Source: Volvox africanus
Taxonomy: Eukaryota > Chlorophyta > Chlorophyceae > Chlamydomonadales > Volvocaceae
Direction: 5' to 3'
NCBI GenBank assembly: GCA_030268105.1
Contig: BSDZ01000103.1
Coordinates: 620,001-684,000, forward strand
DNA: 64,000 nucleotides
Both the position numbers and the translations under genes were made by a program. Below the pieces are notes generated by a model. The model saw only the letters and a list, made by a program, of their open reading frames with translations, made no database searches and was not told the DNA's origin. Every line of letters starts with the position of its first letter. Position 1 is the stretch's first letter. Shown here piece by piece: positions 14,301 through 22,400 of the stretch.

Positions 14301-17300
14301 GATGTGGAAATTGTCAAAAGGAAAGGAGCGATGAAGCAGGAGGGGATGGGAAGGAGAGATGAAGCAGGACTGCTATCGGAAGGTTATTTAAGTATTGAGG
14401 CCTCCTTGCATGAGAAGAATACCTCCCAGCACATACACATTTAAATACATACATACATTATCAATGGACAAGTCGCTTAATAATATCAGATATTGAGCTA
14501 ATTTAATTATCAGAGATCAATGAGAAGTCGTCAGAAGTTCACGCAAGCAATAAGCAACGAGCGAGCTAGAGAGCGTTATCCAGGGTACATAACCCAATAG
14601 GGGGGGCCCTATCACGACTTTTTATTACAGTACCTAATAAACCAAAATCCACCTCATATCTCATAGCCTACAAAACGATTATTGATCAACGATAAGGCAG
14701 AAGGCAGAAGGCAAGGTCCAATAATTAGATTCCTAGAATCGTTTCTATTTCAGCGTACATTCGCATTACTTAAGACAGACACATATAAATGTACAACACT
14801 CGTAGTGCACTTTAGAGCACTAAATAACAAACGGGCCCACAACTTAGTCGGATGAATAACAGCCTTACGAGCATATAGTCATCGATTCTAGTCCGGCTGG
14901 GCCTAATTATGTTATACGATACCTAGTTATGTTATTCCTGTTCCTGTCCCCAGTAATAAAATGGGGATGAATTATGTAAGATCTATAAAACATTATAAAT
15001 GTTGATAAATTAAATAAATCATATCATGCCCCCTCACTCGGAGGGGAGGGGCGGGGTGGCATCGGACTCGGTGGTCGGGGCAGCGGGGGTTTTGGAGATG
15101 GCGGTGGTGGTGGCGACGGCATGGGTGGTCTTGGTGGAGGCGGCGGACCTGCATGAATTACGGTGTGCATGAAGATGACAAGAAGATAAATGGGAAATGG
15201 TGGGATAGAGAGAGAAAGAGCAACAGACAGACACACAGACAGACACACAGACAGACACACAGACAGACACACAGACAGACACACAGACAGACATACAGAC
15301 AGACATACAGACAGACACACAGACAGACAGACAGACAGACACACAGACAGACACACAGACAGACACACAGACAGACACACAGACAGACACACAGACAGAC
15401 ACACAGACAGACACACAGACAGACACACAGACAGACACACAGACAGACACACAGACAGACATACAGACAGACACACAGACAGACAGACAGACATACAGAC
15501 AGACACACAGACAGACACACAGACAGACATACAGACAGACACACAGACAGACAGATACACAGACACACAGACACACAGACACGCACACAGACAGACATAC
15601 AGACAGACACACAGACACACAGACACACACACAGACACACACACAGACACACAGACACACAGACAGAAAGAAAGACAGACAGAAAGACAGAGGCAGAGAG
15701 ACAAAGGCGCATGCCCCCCACCCTGCACTGTGGTTCGGCCTCCCGGTCAGGGCCGTCGGTGCTTGTCCTTTCAGGGCAAGTTGCCCGCAGTGTAACACAC
15801 TTTATTCTTATATTTCTATATGCTATATATAAAATTCACACTAAACGTTATTACATATGGCCACCTCATATACAACATTTACTACACATATGATTTGTGA
15901 TATTAATCTACATACATATACAGGGAGTTCTGCATACTTGTCATTTTTTTAAATATTTAGACAGTGGACTGAACGTTGACCGACTGCACGTAAACCAGTT
16001 CAGGCACGCGCTTACTCGGCAGCTTCGTGTAGGCGCATAGTCCCTGCATATATATGGTTGGTGATGTCGCAGCCTTCGGCCAGCCCATGCCGACTTTGTC
16101 GTAATAGTAGGAGCTTTTTACCCAGGACGACGCCCAATCGAACCCCTTGCAGTTTGGATCTTTGTTGCACGCAGTTGCGGGGTCTGCCACATAGGACCCG
16201 ATGTCGGATCCCGAAACCATAGTGTCCACCTGGACACTGTAGCCAGCGACGGGCGGACAAATCGTAACTGCAATACCAGGAAGGAAGAACAGACCATTAA
16301 AAGAGTGAGACAATCACGCCTCAAAATGGATAGGGCTTTATTTGTTCTCATGCTAGTTATGGGAAGTTGTACAGACGTCATTATAAAACGTCCGCAAAAG
16401 GGGCCAACTTGTTGCTAGATACGTTGAATGGCTGAATGGTGGACACATAGACATGTCATCATCAATGCTCAGTAATTCGTTATGATGAAGAGCATGTATG
16501 TGGGTATATTAGGTACGAGGTGGGTATATACGAGCTAATAAAGCATATCTGTATCAAGTAGTCAGGTACGAAGGCGATTAATACCAATATGTATAAGGGT
16601 CTCTAGCAGCATGCATTTATCACGAAGAATCAAGAATTGAAATTGAATGCAACCGTTTCCACGTCAGTGGGAACACAAGCGAGTAGGTATACTTCTGATA
16701 CGGGGCATACACGGGGCATACACGGGGTATATCTAAAAGAGTACTAATAATTACACACTGGCTCAATAGGTACGTAGGTACGTGGGTAGGTAGGTAGGTA
16801 GGTAGGTAGGTAGGCAGATAGACGCATTCATGTCTTCCAAATACGTGCAGTCCTACCTCCACCCTTGATGTATGTGCAAAGGCCATAAAAGGGTATAATA
16901 CCCGTGAAGGTGTCCGTTTTGGTCCAGCCTTGGCCCACGTATTGGTAATGCCAATCATTGGGATTAACATCTGATGTGACGTATACGTACACATAGCAAT
17001 TCCATCGGAGATTGCAGTCCGCATCAGGATTGGGAACTGGGCCAGCAAGGTCCCCCCCCACTAAGTCAACGTCTGACATAGGAGCGTATCCTATCACATC
17101 GGGGCATACCGTGCCTGTGATGGACATCGGGCAGCAGGGCCAAGATATTTACTTTGCCACCAAGAGGTCTCCTGTAGTGTGCTTCTGGGTGAATGTCGTC
17201 AGCAACTTTGAGCATTTATGGATGTGCGGGCTTTGTACTGAGCGAATGCCATATATAGACGTACTGTGATACTATGGTTGCATGAGGATTATTCATGCGT

Positions 17301-18449
17301 GCGATCTTTTGATCTCAGACATCTCCGGCCAATGATTGGGACTTGATAACGATGAGGTTATCCTGCAGACAAGTAGGTTCATCTGAGGTCTGAGGTATGA
17401 AAACCTGATGACCAAGTTCTATGCTCAGTAGCAAATGAAGTAAGGCCGTCAGCACTGTATCGCTCTATTGGCAATGCCTCCTTGGTGGGCCGGGAGATGA
17501 TTGGTGTTACATTGCTGGCTTCCATAGAATTCTTGCGCAAGGACACATATGTAGGTGCACATCTGTCGTTGATGTTGGTGGCACTTTAATGGTGGTGGCA
17601 ATGACATTGTCCGGCAGGGGTAACTGTAGTAGTTGAGAGCCTCAAAGGCCTCTTGAGATGCTGACAGGGTGCTTCTGCGCCTTAATATTGTGCTGGTGTG
17701 TGTCGTACATACGACTACTACAGTAACACTGTCTTATACCGAAGACCCTCGTTTGGGAGCCGTCTCCTTCCTCTTGCTCCGCCTCCCTCCCAGCGCACGA
17801 TAGTGACCTAGCTACCCTTGCTTGCTTTCGGATACTTCCACGACTGCAGCAATAACATTTATATAATAATCCGTTACCGTAATTGTGTAAAATCCTAACG
17901 TCCATGATGGAATGGACTCTACATGCCAGCGGAATAACGCCGCTCCCGGCCCTTATTTTATACCCATGCATGTCAATTCACTTCCGGACTCTTCATTGCT
18001 CACGCCCTATGACCCTACGTACATACACATCGCAATCACTGCCCGAGCAAACATGGTCACACTCAATCGCGGCCCTGTGTGCCCTGCTCCGCGCTCCCAA
18101 CGTACTGCAAACTAATCAGTAGTCTGTTCTCGATCGCCTTTCGGGGGCGAGTGACCTCGCTCAGCCCTTCTGTCTCTTTCCATCCACTTTGCAACAGACG
18201 AACAGACTAGAACCATGACCCCCCATAGAAGGAATTGCACAAGCAGGCCTCTGCGATCCCGCACTGTATATTGTAACCTCAAACCATATTTTTTAACATC
18301 AAACCATACTTGCTCTCCTGTTGGCACACCCAAGGATGAAGCTACACCCGCCCGTACATACCTTGTATGCGGCCTAGGTTTCCGAAAGCCAAGACTACGA
18401 GTATTTCAAACACTTTTATAGAAGTAGGAGACAAGATGGAGTCCGTCAT
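599..18449 (-). CDS. Mosaic Cys-module/Pro-rich putative surface or extracellular-matrix protein (17-exon model)
   Basis: Predicted secreted mosaic protein of roughly 1,430 residues. Exons in transcription order: 18449-18362, 17114-16857, 16267-16016, 15148-15038, 14235-14035, 13544-13410, 12931-12728, 11763-11497, 10083-9835, 9502-9290, 8393-8151, 4693-4478, 4133-3964, 2683 to about 1376, 1177-1061, 969-814, 703-599. Exons 2 to 12 all enter and leave in phase 1 and have lengths divisible by three, the signature of shuffled modules. Exon 13 changes phase (1 in, 0 out) and the last exons are phase 0. Modules are 4-Cys PAN/apple-like units (six), a related 4-Cys type (two) and Pro-rich linkers. 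Pro-rich tracts of this kind are heavily O-glycosylated in algal walls, so an extracellular-matrix or surface-receptor role is inferred. No kinase or transmembrane segment was seen. The 3' border of exon 14 and the true stop are the weakest points. It could also be two adjacent genes, but phases agree across the 4.5-2.7 kb join. Confidence 0.6.
1376..2683 (-). CDS. Exon 14: unidentified domain plus long Pro-rich block
   Basis: A large exon of about 435 codons with a strong acceptor (long pyrimidine run, TTCCAG|). Its first part (about 150 residues) includes W-D-F-V-F-A-F, S-L-T-W-D-I-P and V-N-G-K-L-V-D, then a charged helical stretch (L-K-A-Q-E-E-E). A Pro/Ser block of roughly 225 residues follows, then a tail with one Cys (A-I-C-W-H-V-E). 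I do not recognise the domain. It is not a clear pherophorin domain because the expected cysteines are missing. The 3' end is uncertain: weak phase-0 GT donors lie between 1363 and 1376, and the open frame itself continues to 1226. Confidence 0.5.
2866..2965 (+). repeat. Dispersed repeat, copy 1 (inverted partner at 17.6 kb)
   Basis: About 100 bases that closely match the reverse complement of 17625-17722. They share the core CACACACCAGCACAATAT and the following stretch to about GGCCTTTG. This copy lies in the intron before exon 14 of the mosaic gene. The element type is unknown. Confidence 0.6.
3964..4133 (-). CDS. Exon 13: Pro-rich hinge into C-terminal region
   Basis: A 170-base exon entering in phase 1 and leaving in phase 0. 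It starts with a Pro/Arg/Ser tract ([12 protein letters not shown]) and continues into a non-Pro segment containing S-A-D-F and L-T-T-N-G-T before a strong donor (AAT|GTAAGT). The entry phase matches exon 12 and the exit phase matches exon 14. This is the main evidence that the Cys-module part and the large Pro-rich exon belong to one gene. Confidence 0.6.
4478..4693 (-). CDS. Exon 12: PAN/apple-like module A6
   Basis: A 72-codon phase 1-1 exon with a diverged start (G-C-N-R-Y-S-G-Y), a C-x5-C-V-A-Y pair and F-C-V-Y-I-R at the end. Acceptor CCACAG|, strong donor A|GTAAGT. It is the last Cys module before the unidentified C-terminal half. The 3.46 kb intron that separates it from module B2 contains the LINE fragment. 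Confidence 0.7.
4810..6279 (+). pseudogene. Degenerate 3' part of a LINE (non-LTR retrotransposon) ORF2-like gene
   Basis: One reading frame of about 490 codons, broken by in-frame stops at 5359-5361 (TAG) and 5716-5718 (TAA). The first third resembles the region after the reverse-transcriptase domain of algal L1-type elements, with an A-F-G-R-A-A segment, F-x-A-V-P-S-R and [10 protein letters not shown]. No polymerase active-site motif (Y-x-D-D) is present, so the copy is truncated at its 5' end, as LINEs usually are. It lies antisense inside the intron between exons 11 and 12 of the mosaic gene. The family assignment rests on remembered patterns, not a search. Confidence 0.6.
6452..6480. 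repeat. Perfect 12-bp stem-loop
   Basis: AAGTAATATTAT, a 5-base loop and its exact reverse complement. It lies about 170 bases beyond the LINE fragment in an AT-rich stretch. It could be part of a small inverted-repeat element or chance, and no function is evident. Confidence 0.6.
7425..7512 (+). repeat. Dispersed repeat R, copy 1
   Basis: Shares a conserved tail with copies at 15.7 kb (plus) and 52.0 kb (minus): a GTGG-CTCGG segment, GGTCAGG, CGGTGCT, then GGGCGAGTCGCCC and AGTGTAACACC. A GACAGACAGAC tract lies just upstream, as in the other copies. It looks like the 3' end of a small interspersed element. The GC-rich sequence from about 7060 upstream may belong to the same element. Confidence 0.6.
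8151..8393 (-). CDS. Exon 11: second-type 4-Cys module B2
   Basis: An 81-codon phase 1-1 exon. The residues read L-F-D-S-V-T-C-G-A near the start, then C-x4-C-H-Y-W, a second Trp, and L-K-C-W-D-V before a strong donor (G|GTAAGT). It is the partner of module B1 at 11.5-11.8 kb. An alternative acceptor 18 bases downstream (CTCAG|) would also be in phase 1 and would drop six residues. Confidence 0.65.
8596..8712 (+). repeat. Intronic repeat S, copy 1
   Basis: Begins near TTGTATCTCTGTTG, continues with GGCCCGATCGGAAG, and ends CCGTAGATACCCCAGGATAC. It is one of four similar copies within 5.4 kb, all in introns of the mosaic gene. Confidence 0.6.
8815..8935 (+). repeat. Intronic repeat S, copy 2
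   Basis: The same block order as copy 1 (TTGTTGTATCTCT, TCCGATCGGAAGATG, CCCGTAGACACCCCAGAATAC) and only about 100 bases after it. The two form a direct tandem-like pair in the intron between exons 10 and 11. Confidence 0.6.
9290..9502 (-). CDS. Exon 10: PAN/apple-like module A5
   Basis: A 71-codon phase 1-1 exon with C-P-T-V near the start, C-x5-C-L-G-F in the middle and S-C-F-Y-V-K at the end. The donor G|GTCGGG is weak but lies at the position and phase where the other modules end. It is separated from module A4 by only 332 bases, so the two may be a recent tandem pair, although their sequences have diverged. Confidence 0.65.
9835..10083 (-). CDS. Exon 9: PAN/apple-like module A4
   Basis: An 83-codon phase 1-1 exon beginning C-P-P-I-S-G-F and ending G-C-A-Y-I-K-K. 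It contains N-D-D-I and the spaced pair C-x5-C-Q-G-F. Acceptor CGTCAG|, donor G|GTACGT. A second potential donor (GTAAGT) lies nine bases further on but would leave in phase 0, breaking the chain with the next exon. Confidence 0.7.
10300..10434 (+). repeat. Intronic repeat S, copy 3
   Basis: Contains TTGTTGTATCTCTTAG, TTGATCGGAAGATG, CCCGGATATTAGCCATAG and ACCCCAGGATACTA, in the same order as the other S copies. It lies in the intron between modules B1 and A4, just before the ATATT array. Confidence 0.55.
10557..11040. repeat. ATATT pentanucleotide array with duplicated variant block
   Basis: About 480 bases of 5-base units (TATAT). A 20-base variant beginning TATACTACATTATATCATAT appears twice, at 10831 and at 10981, exactly 150 bases apart. 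This indicates that a 150-base block of the array was duplicated. The long Ile/Leu/Tyr reading frames here are artefacts of the repeat. Confidence 0.9.
11191..11370. repeat. Compound trinucleotide microsatellite (AGT)n/(GTT)n
   Basis: Runs of AGT interrupted three times by short GTT runs, ending in a longer GTT run and CTTGTT units. It lies in the intron between modules B1 and A4. The poly-Val, poly-Ser and poly-Gln/Leu frames over it are not genes. Confidence 0.9.
11497..11763 (-). CDS. Exon 8: second-type 4-Cys module B1
   Basis: A symmetric phase 1-1 exon of about 89 codons. It starts F-Y-H-S-D-V-C-G-A, has a Cys pair spaced C-x4-C-T-Y, a Trp (S-D-W), a second Trp and a closing N-N-C-D-I. 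The B module at 8151-8393 has the same order, C-G-A then C-x4-C-H-Y then W then K-C-W-D-V. The donor could be at 11497 (T|GTATGA) or six bases earlier (G|GTTCGT), and both give phase 1. I do not recognise a named domain. It may be a diverged relative of module A. Confidence 0.6.
12072..12229. repeat. Inverted-terminal small element, copy 1
   Basis: Starts TTATCCCGCTGGCGGCGCC and, near 12180-12209, carries the reverse complement of that end (GGTACC-CGGCGCC-GGGATAA), so it can fold on itself. A second copy with about 85 percent visible identity lies at 21329-21480. This suggests a non-autonomous MITE-like element. No clear target-site duplication was seen. Confidence 0.6.
12728..12931 (-). CDS. 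Exon 7: PAN/apple-like module A3
   Basis: A compact 68-codon phase 1-1 exon and the clearest example of module A: C-P-P-V-T-G-Y, then G-D-D-I-L-T-G, C-x5-C-L-A-F, a lone Lys, and K-C-L-Y-I-R at the end. Acceptor GTGCAG|, donor G|GTAAGC. The pattern of a Gly-Asp segment, a close Cys pair, an aromatic after Cys 3 and a final C-x-Y-I-K/R agrees with PAN/apple domains that bind carbohydrate or protein. Confidence 0.75.
13410..13544 (-). CDS. Exon 6: Pro-rich linker
   Basis: A 45-codon phase 1-1 exon read in the frame giving [11 protein letters not shown] and ending in KPPTTT, with donor G|GTAGGT. The acceptor is a less common AAG (TTCAAG|). A different open frame over the same bases is Ser/Thr-rich. 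The Pro frame is preferred because it keeps phase 1 with its neighbours and matches the two preceding linkers. Confidence 0.55.
13806..13927 (+). repeat. Intronic repeat S, copy 4
   Basis: Contains TTTGTATCTCTGTG, GGCCCGATCGGACGATG, ACCCGAATAGTAGCCGTAG and CCCAGAAGAATACTACAGCA. It lies in the short intron between Pro-rich exons 5 and 6. The repeat has no obvious coding content. Terminal structure cannot be set without an alignment of more genomic copies. Confidence 0.55.
14035..14235 (-). CDS. Exon 5: Pro-rich linker
   Basis: A 67-codon phase 1-1 exon with an internally repeated PPSPPSP pattern. A block of about 48 bases is almost duplicated in tandem, so the linker grew by slippage or unequal exchange. 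The acceptor is ATGACAG| and the donor G|GTAAGC. Its role is presumably an extended, glycosylated stalk between Cys modules. Confidence 0.7.
15038..15148 (-). CDS. Exon 4: Pro-rich linker
   Basis: A 37-codon symmetric phase 1-1 exon (ATGCAG| acceptor, A|GTGAGG donor). It is almost entirely Pro with Arg, Ser, Lys and Met ([18 protein letters not shown]), a hydroxyproline-rich-glycoprotein type spacer. It lies directly beside the long CAGA-type microsatellite at 15.2-15.7 kb, which sits in the intron before it. Confidence 0.65.
15215..15705. repeat. Long CAGA/CACA microsatellite
   Basis: About 490 bases built from CAGACAGACACA-type units in changing order. It occupies the intron before Pro-rich exon 4 and abuts repeat R copy 2. 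The Thr-Asp-Arg-Gln and Cys-Val-Ser frames in it are repeat artefacts. Confidence 0.9.
15712..15800 (+). repeat. Dispersed repeat R, copy 2
   Basis: Same tail as the 7.4 kb copy, ending in AGTGTAACAC. It directly follows the long CAGA-type microsatellite, which is best explained as an expansion of the short GACAGACAGAC tract found upstream of the tail in copy 1. Confidence 0.65.
16016..16267 (-). CDS. Exon 3: PAN/apple-like module A2
   Basis: Symmetric phase 1-1 exon of 84 codons between a strong acceptor (pyrimidine-rich, TTGCAG|) and donor A|GTAAGC. The residues show C-P-P-V-A-G-Y, then C-x5-C-K-G-F, a Trp/Tyr-rich loop and a final C-A-Y. The four cysteines and the G-F after Cys 3 match the PAN/apple family pattern by eye. 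A profile search would be needed to assign the Pfam family. Confidence 0.7.
16776..16815. repeat. Short GGTA microsatellite
   Basis: About ten GGTA/GTAG units just 3' of module A1 on the coding (minus) strand, inside the intron. A similar short run of GGGA units sits at 12013-12042. Confidence 0.85.
16857..17114 (-). CDS. Exon 2: PAN/apple-like module A1
   Basis: One 86-codon symmetric phase 1-1 exon. It follows the module A pattern: C-P-x-V-x-G-Y near the start, an Asp/Gly segment, a Cys pair spaced C-x5-C, and a closing C-x-Y-I-K. The splice sites are ATCACAG| and G|GTAGGA. This copy has a longer Tyr/Trp-rich loop between Cys 3 and Cys 4 (about 35 residues) than the modules further downstream, and it shares that loop type with exon 3. 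Confidence 0.65.
17625..17722 (-). repeat. Dispersed repeat, copy 2 (inverted partner of 2.9 kb copy)
   Basis: Matches 2866-2965 in opposite orientation with scattered substitutions. It lies in the first intron of the mosaic gene model. The two copies therefore bracket most of the module-coding region as an inverted pair. I could not see target-site duplications or coding sequence in the short shared region. Confidence 0.55.
18362..18449 (-). CDS. Candidate first exon with signal peptide (mosaic gene)
   Basis: An ATG at 18449-18447 opens a 29-codon frame with a short polar start, one Lys, then a hydrophobic run ([10 protein letters not shown]) followed by Gly/Asn. This is compatible with a signal peptide or signal anchor. 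It ends at a good donor (G|GTATGT) in phase 1, exactly the phase required by every following module exon. The context before the ATG (AACC) is acceptable and the preceding 100 bases lack another ATG. This is the best start I could find, but the hydrophobic core is short. Confidence 0.45.
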
Positions 18450-19118
18450 GGTTAGCCAGGCTTTCTTGATGGCGGAGGTGTGCGAGCTGTGCCACGTTCC
18501 GCTCAAACCTATTAGGCGGGGGCAGGTCGGTTTTAAGCAGGTGGCGCGTTTCGTACCTGCAAAAATTTAAAGCAAGGCGCAGATTTACAGGACTTCACGA
18601 GAACTTAACTGCAAATGAAGAAATTATCATGATGTGACTGAACTTGCATATAGACTCGACCCACAGTATCTAGCAGTGCACTCGATGTTTGCTTGCCATA
18701 GACGGGAAAGGAGCGCTGCTCGGACCACGATCGAGCAGAGATGGCAAATGGATGAATCTCGTTTGGCAGTCGTGTTGAATACATATATGTAGTTATGTAT
18801 ATTAAGTATATTCCCTCAACAGCGTAACGGGGTAGGGAAAGCTGGATGTGTGCATGAATAATGACGACGCAATCGCTCGGAAGTGTATTGTACATTGTAC
18901 ATGGAACATTGTACGTTTTCAAACATTATCTTTATTTATATGAAAAACAAAATTACTCACCAGTGACATCATGTTTCTTCTTGTGTAAGTTTAAATTTGA
19001 TATTTGCTGTGCTTAATCGCTTGCTCGTTAAATTATGTCGTTAACCTTTTATGTAATGTTAAAGCTAACATTAAGAACTACTTTTACATTTAATTCCTCT
19101 GCGTGTTTTTTATAAAGC
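18450..19118. other. Intergenic: upstream flank of the mosaic gene
   Basis: It holds the presumed promoter and 5' leader of the minus-strand mosaic gene. An acceptor-like TTTTTGCAG on the minus strand near 18560 could be part of a leader intron. I found no TATA box at a convincing distance and no supported coding exon. Confidence 0.35.
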
Positions 19119-19480
19119 CATGACGTACGAAAGTATACATACCGTGTGGTGGGCGGCAGAGCCTACTGTCTGGAGGGTTAGTCCATCAGTTGATTTTAAG
19201 CGGTATTTGATTAACCTAATTAAAACATTTCCTAATTATAGTTTCAATAATATGTGTATGAAATTATGTCGTGTTTTCCTCGAAATCCGAAGCCGAACGA
19301 AAGCCGCCATACGGAAAAAGTACATACGCATGGTGGGCGGCGCTGTCTACTGCCTGCAAGGTTGGTCCATTAGTTAATTTTAAGCCGTTCTTGATTATTA
19401 TAAATACATTTGTTCTTAACTTGCATTATCAAGATATTGTAGATGAAATATCTAGATCGTATGAGCAATAAGGACCGTAC
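19119..19480. repeat. Tandem duplication, unit about 184 bases
   Basis: Two adjacent diverged copies. Both contain GGTGGGCGGC (at about 19148 and 19332), followed by CTACTG or GTCTACTGCC, GGTTAGTCCAT or GGTTGGTCCAT, and an AT-rich tail ending TTGATTA. Each copy is open in one frame over about 60 codons, but no family is recognised. Confidence 0.6.
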
Positions 19481-22400
19481 TTCGTTCGCAATTCATCAAT
19501 AATCAACCTGTTAATAGCCACTCAAAGCCGTGTTACAGATGTATCCTTCGCTCTCATATCTGGGATAGATTTCCCAGTCTCAGTAGCCCAGGGTCGGGAA
19601 GCCCAGGTTTTAGGGTCCTCTAGGGGCCGTTGAGGTTTGAGTCCTCGTGTGTATATGGCAACACCGTCGAGCAGGTATTGCTCACGGGGATATGATCAGC
19701 ACATGTTCAAATGTGTGGGAAAGGCAGTTTCTTCCCAACATACTTGGTTGCGCACTAGGCGCAGTATGTCTGGTTTTTGGGGGGACAAGTCCTCCGAAGG
19801 GTGAGGCAGTACGGCGATTTCTGATGTTCGCTAGAGCACCGTAGAGTGATGTGCTAGTGCAGGCCGCGGCCGTACGGCAGCTTGTGGTTACCGCTGCAAC
19901 ACCATTGGGTGTTTCGCTAGTGTAGGCCATAACATTACAGCAGTTTGAGGCAACACCTCGCGCGTGTCTAAATGCCTCACATTCTGTGAGGAGGGGCGGC
20001 TGACTTCCGCGTTTCTAAGCACCCCCTATGTTGGGGGATGGCGGCTGAGTTCCGTGTATCTGAATGCCCCTGAGGTGGGGGTATGGCGGCTGAGTAACGC
20101 AACGAGAGGCGTCACCATGAGGGTGTACACATGAGGGTGTTTTTATCAAATCTTTTATTTGGGAATCGAAGGGTTGCCCTTGGCCAATCAAGGTGATGGT
20201 AAGGACCCAGTCAGTTGCGTTCGAAGCCCTGTTTCGTACCAGCGGTAAACCGGTCGAGTGTGTCGTTCATGGTATGTCAGTTTTCGGCAGGTGGCATTTT
20301 TGAGTGCAATTTTCATAGTTACAGGCTACGAGCAGCAGGCATGAATAGGGGGACGTCTGAAGTCAATTGCAGCACATAAGAGGAGCAGTCATGAAGACAA
20401 TTCCGAATGTGTGCAACATCCACCATCTCCAGGCTCTACGATTCAGGTATGGAGCTGGCGGAAAGGACAAGCTGCAGGCGCGCTGGTGGAGAGCTCAGGG
20501 GATCTCATTTGTGGAGTTGGAATATCAGACCAAGACTGGAACAGTACACGAGGCACTCAGGCATTGCAAACTAATGAGAGTGTTGGGCTTGGGATTTGAT
20601 GTGATTGGGTTACGATCGTGCTTGGGTGCGCCATGTTTAGGAATAATTCCAAGCATATCAATGTGCAGATCCCCTATTGCAAGAGCGGGTCTTTAGGTGT
20701 GAGACTGCGCTTTCATGGTGTTTTGTGTAAGATATGGTGGCAGATGTGCTAAGGCACTTGGAGAAGTTAGGTTCAAGAAGTGCATTAAGGAAATGGGGTG
20801 GGCGAAGTAAGCATTCGGAGCTTGCTTTGGGCGAGCTCGTTTTGGGCATTCTGAGTTTTCGGTTTCAAGAAATTTGGTTGAAGTTAGCTTTTGTCACTTG
20901 AAACGTCTCGAGGGGGGTATTATCAAATGATGTATCAGTTGGGATCCGCTCTAGCAACAATCGCGTTATTGGAGCTGTACTCGTCAGCACACTAGCAAAA
21001 CCGCGCTCATCCCATATGTACGTGCGACTATATTTGCCGTCTCCAGACCGAATAATTGAGTCTTCTTTTGACTATCGGATACTATGTAACGAATGGTGGT
21101 TATGCTATGTTAAAACCTGTTTTGTTAAAACCCTAAAACCCTACATACGGTAGTAATATTCGACTCCTGAGGGATCCAGCGAGTGAGAGGGGACACACGG
21201 TACGGAGTTAAAACAAGAGTGACGCAGAACATGAAACCCGAATCGAACCCCGCAATACGGAATGGAGCCTTACATGTACGGTAAGGGTATGTAGCGGTCA
21301 CAACAATCCCATCAACGGCTCTCTATAGTTATCCCACTGGCGGCGCCTCAGTACCCAACTAGCAAATATATCTCATATCCAAAGTTGTGAGATGCACTTT
21401 AGTATATCTGCACTGTGCAGCAACATTGCACTGGTACCTCGGCGCCTGCCATGGGGATAAACCAGCTATCTCAGGGTTCAGCCTTGAGATTATTACTCCT
21501 TATCTTGAAGGGATCCGAATATCCATATTAAGTTTGATAGGTTGCGTGCGTGCCGTGCTTTGGGTTGGTGCGCCGGGTGTACTACCAATAAGCCCGAATG
21601 TTCAGTTTCCGATCATTGTGTATCAGGTTTGAAACCGCCGTCACCTGAGTCCCTTGAGCAAAACTTGGTTAAATGAGGAATGAATAATATAGCGATGCCG
21701 CCCGCCCTAATGTCTGGAATTCAAACCGCCCGGGATAGCCAACCTTATCACAAAACCTGCTTTCAAGCAAAAATCATCAAATCAATCATTAATGGTTTGT
21801 TTAATTGCATTCATAATCAATAAACAAGATATTTCATAGCCATACTTGCGAGGATGTTGAGAAACTATATGCAATCTTGTTTATCTTATATTTTGAAGCT
21901 ACCGCCACATTCACCCGTATGTAGCTTGGTTATTGCATACGGAATCATACGGTCGCTCGTATGGCACAATCTCACACTCCTTCGAAGTTCGAATACGGGC
22001 CAACATCCTCCAAAGCTAAATGGAACGTCTTTCGGAAACAATTTAGAATACCCTTAAAATACAACTACAACTGCGGCGATCCACAGCAAGCCCTGGCTTG
22101 CCCCCACGCGTGCGGCGGCAGGCCTATGAAACGTGACGATTGCTTTGTGCCCCATTTCAGTAGCCCGGACGAGGTACAATAAATTCATTGAATCATTGGG
22201 CGCCGTCAATACAGGGCTCTTACACCTGGTGGGCTGAGCTGCCTTGGTTATGAAGTACACCGTTAGCTAGAAGGGAGCTGCAATGTGCGTCATGGCTTGT
22301 GTGCCATACTGAAACAAGTATGTAAACACAAGCCATTGTCGAGAACCCAAAAGCACGACGTGAAGAAGTTAAGAATGTATAGTGAAGTTTGGACTTTGTG

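Noticed and set aside
15024..15893. Open frames of Thr-Asp-Arg-Gln or Cys-Val-Ser repeats on both strands
   Set aside because: They read through the CAGA microsatellite. Only the short Pro-rich exon at 15038-15148 is kept.
20367..20696. 109-codon plus-strand open frame
   Set aside because: No motif, no splice partner and no similarity recognised. Kept only as possible transposon relic in the interval note.
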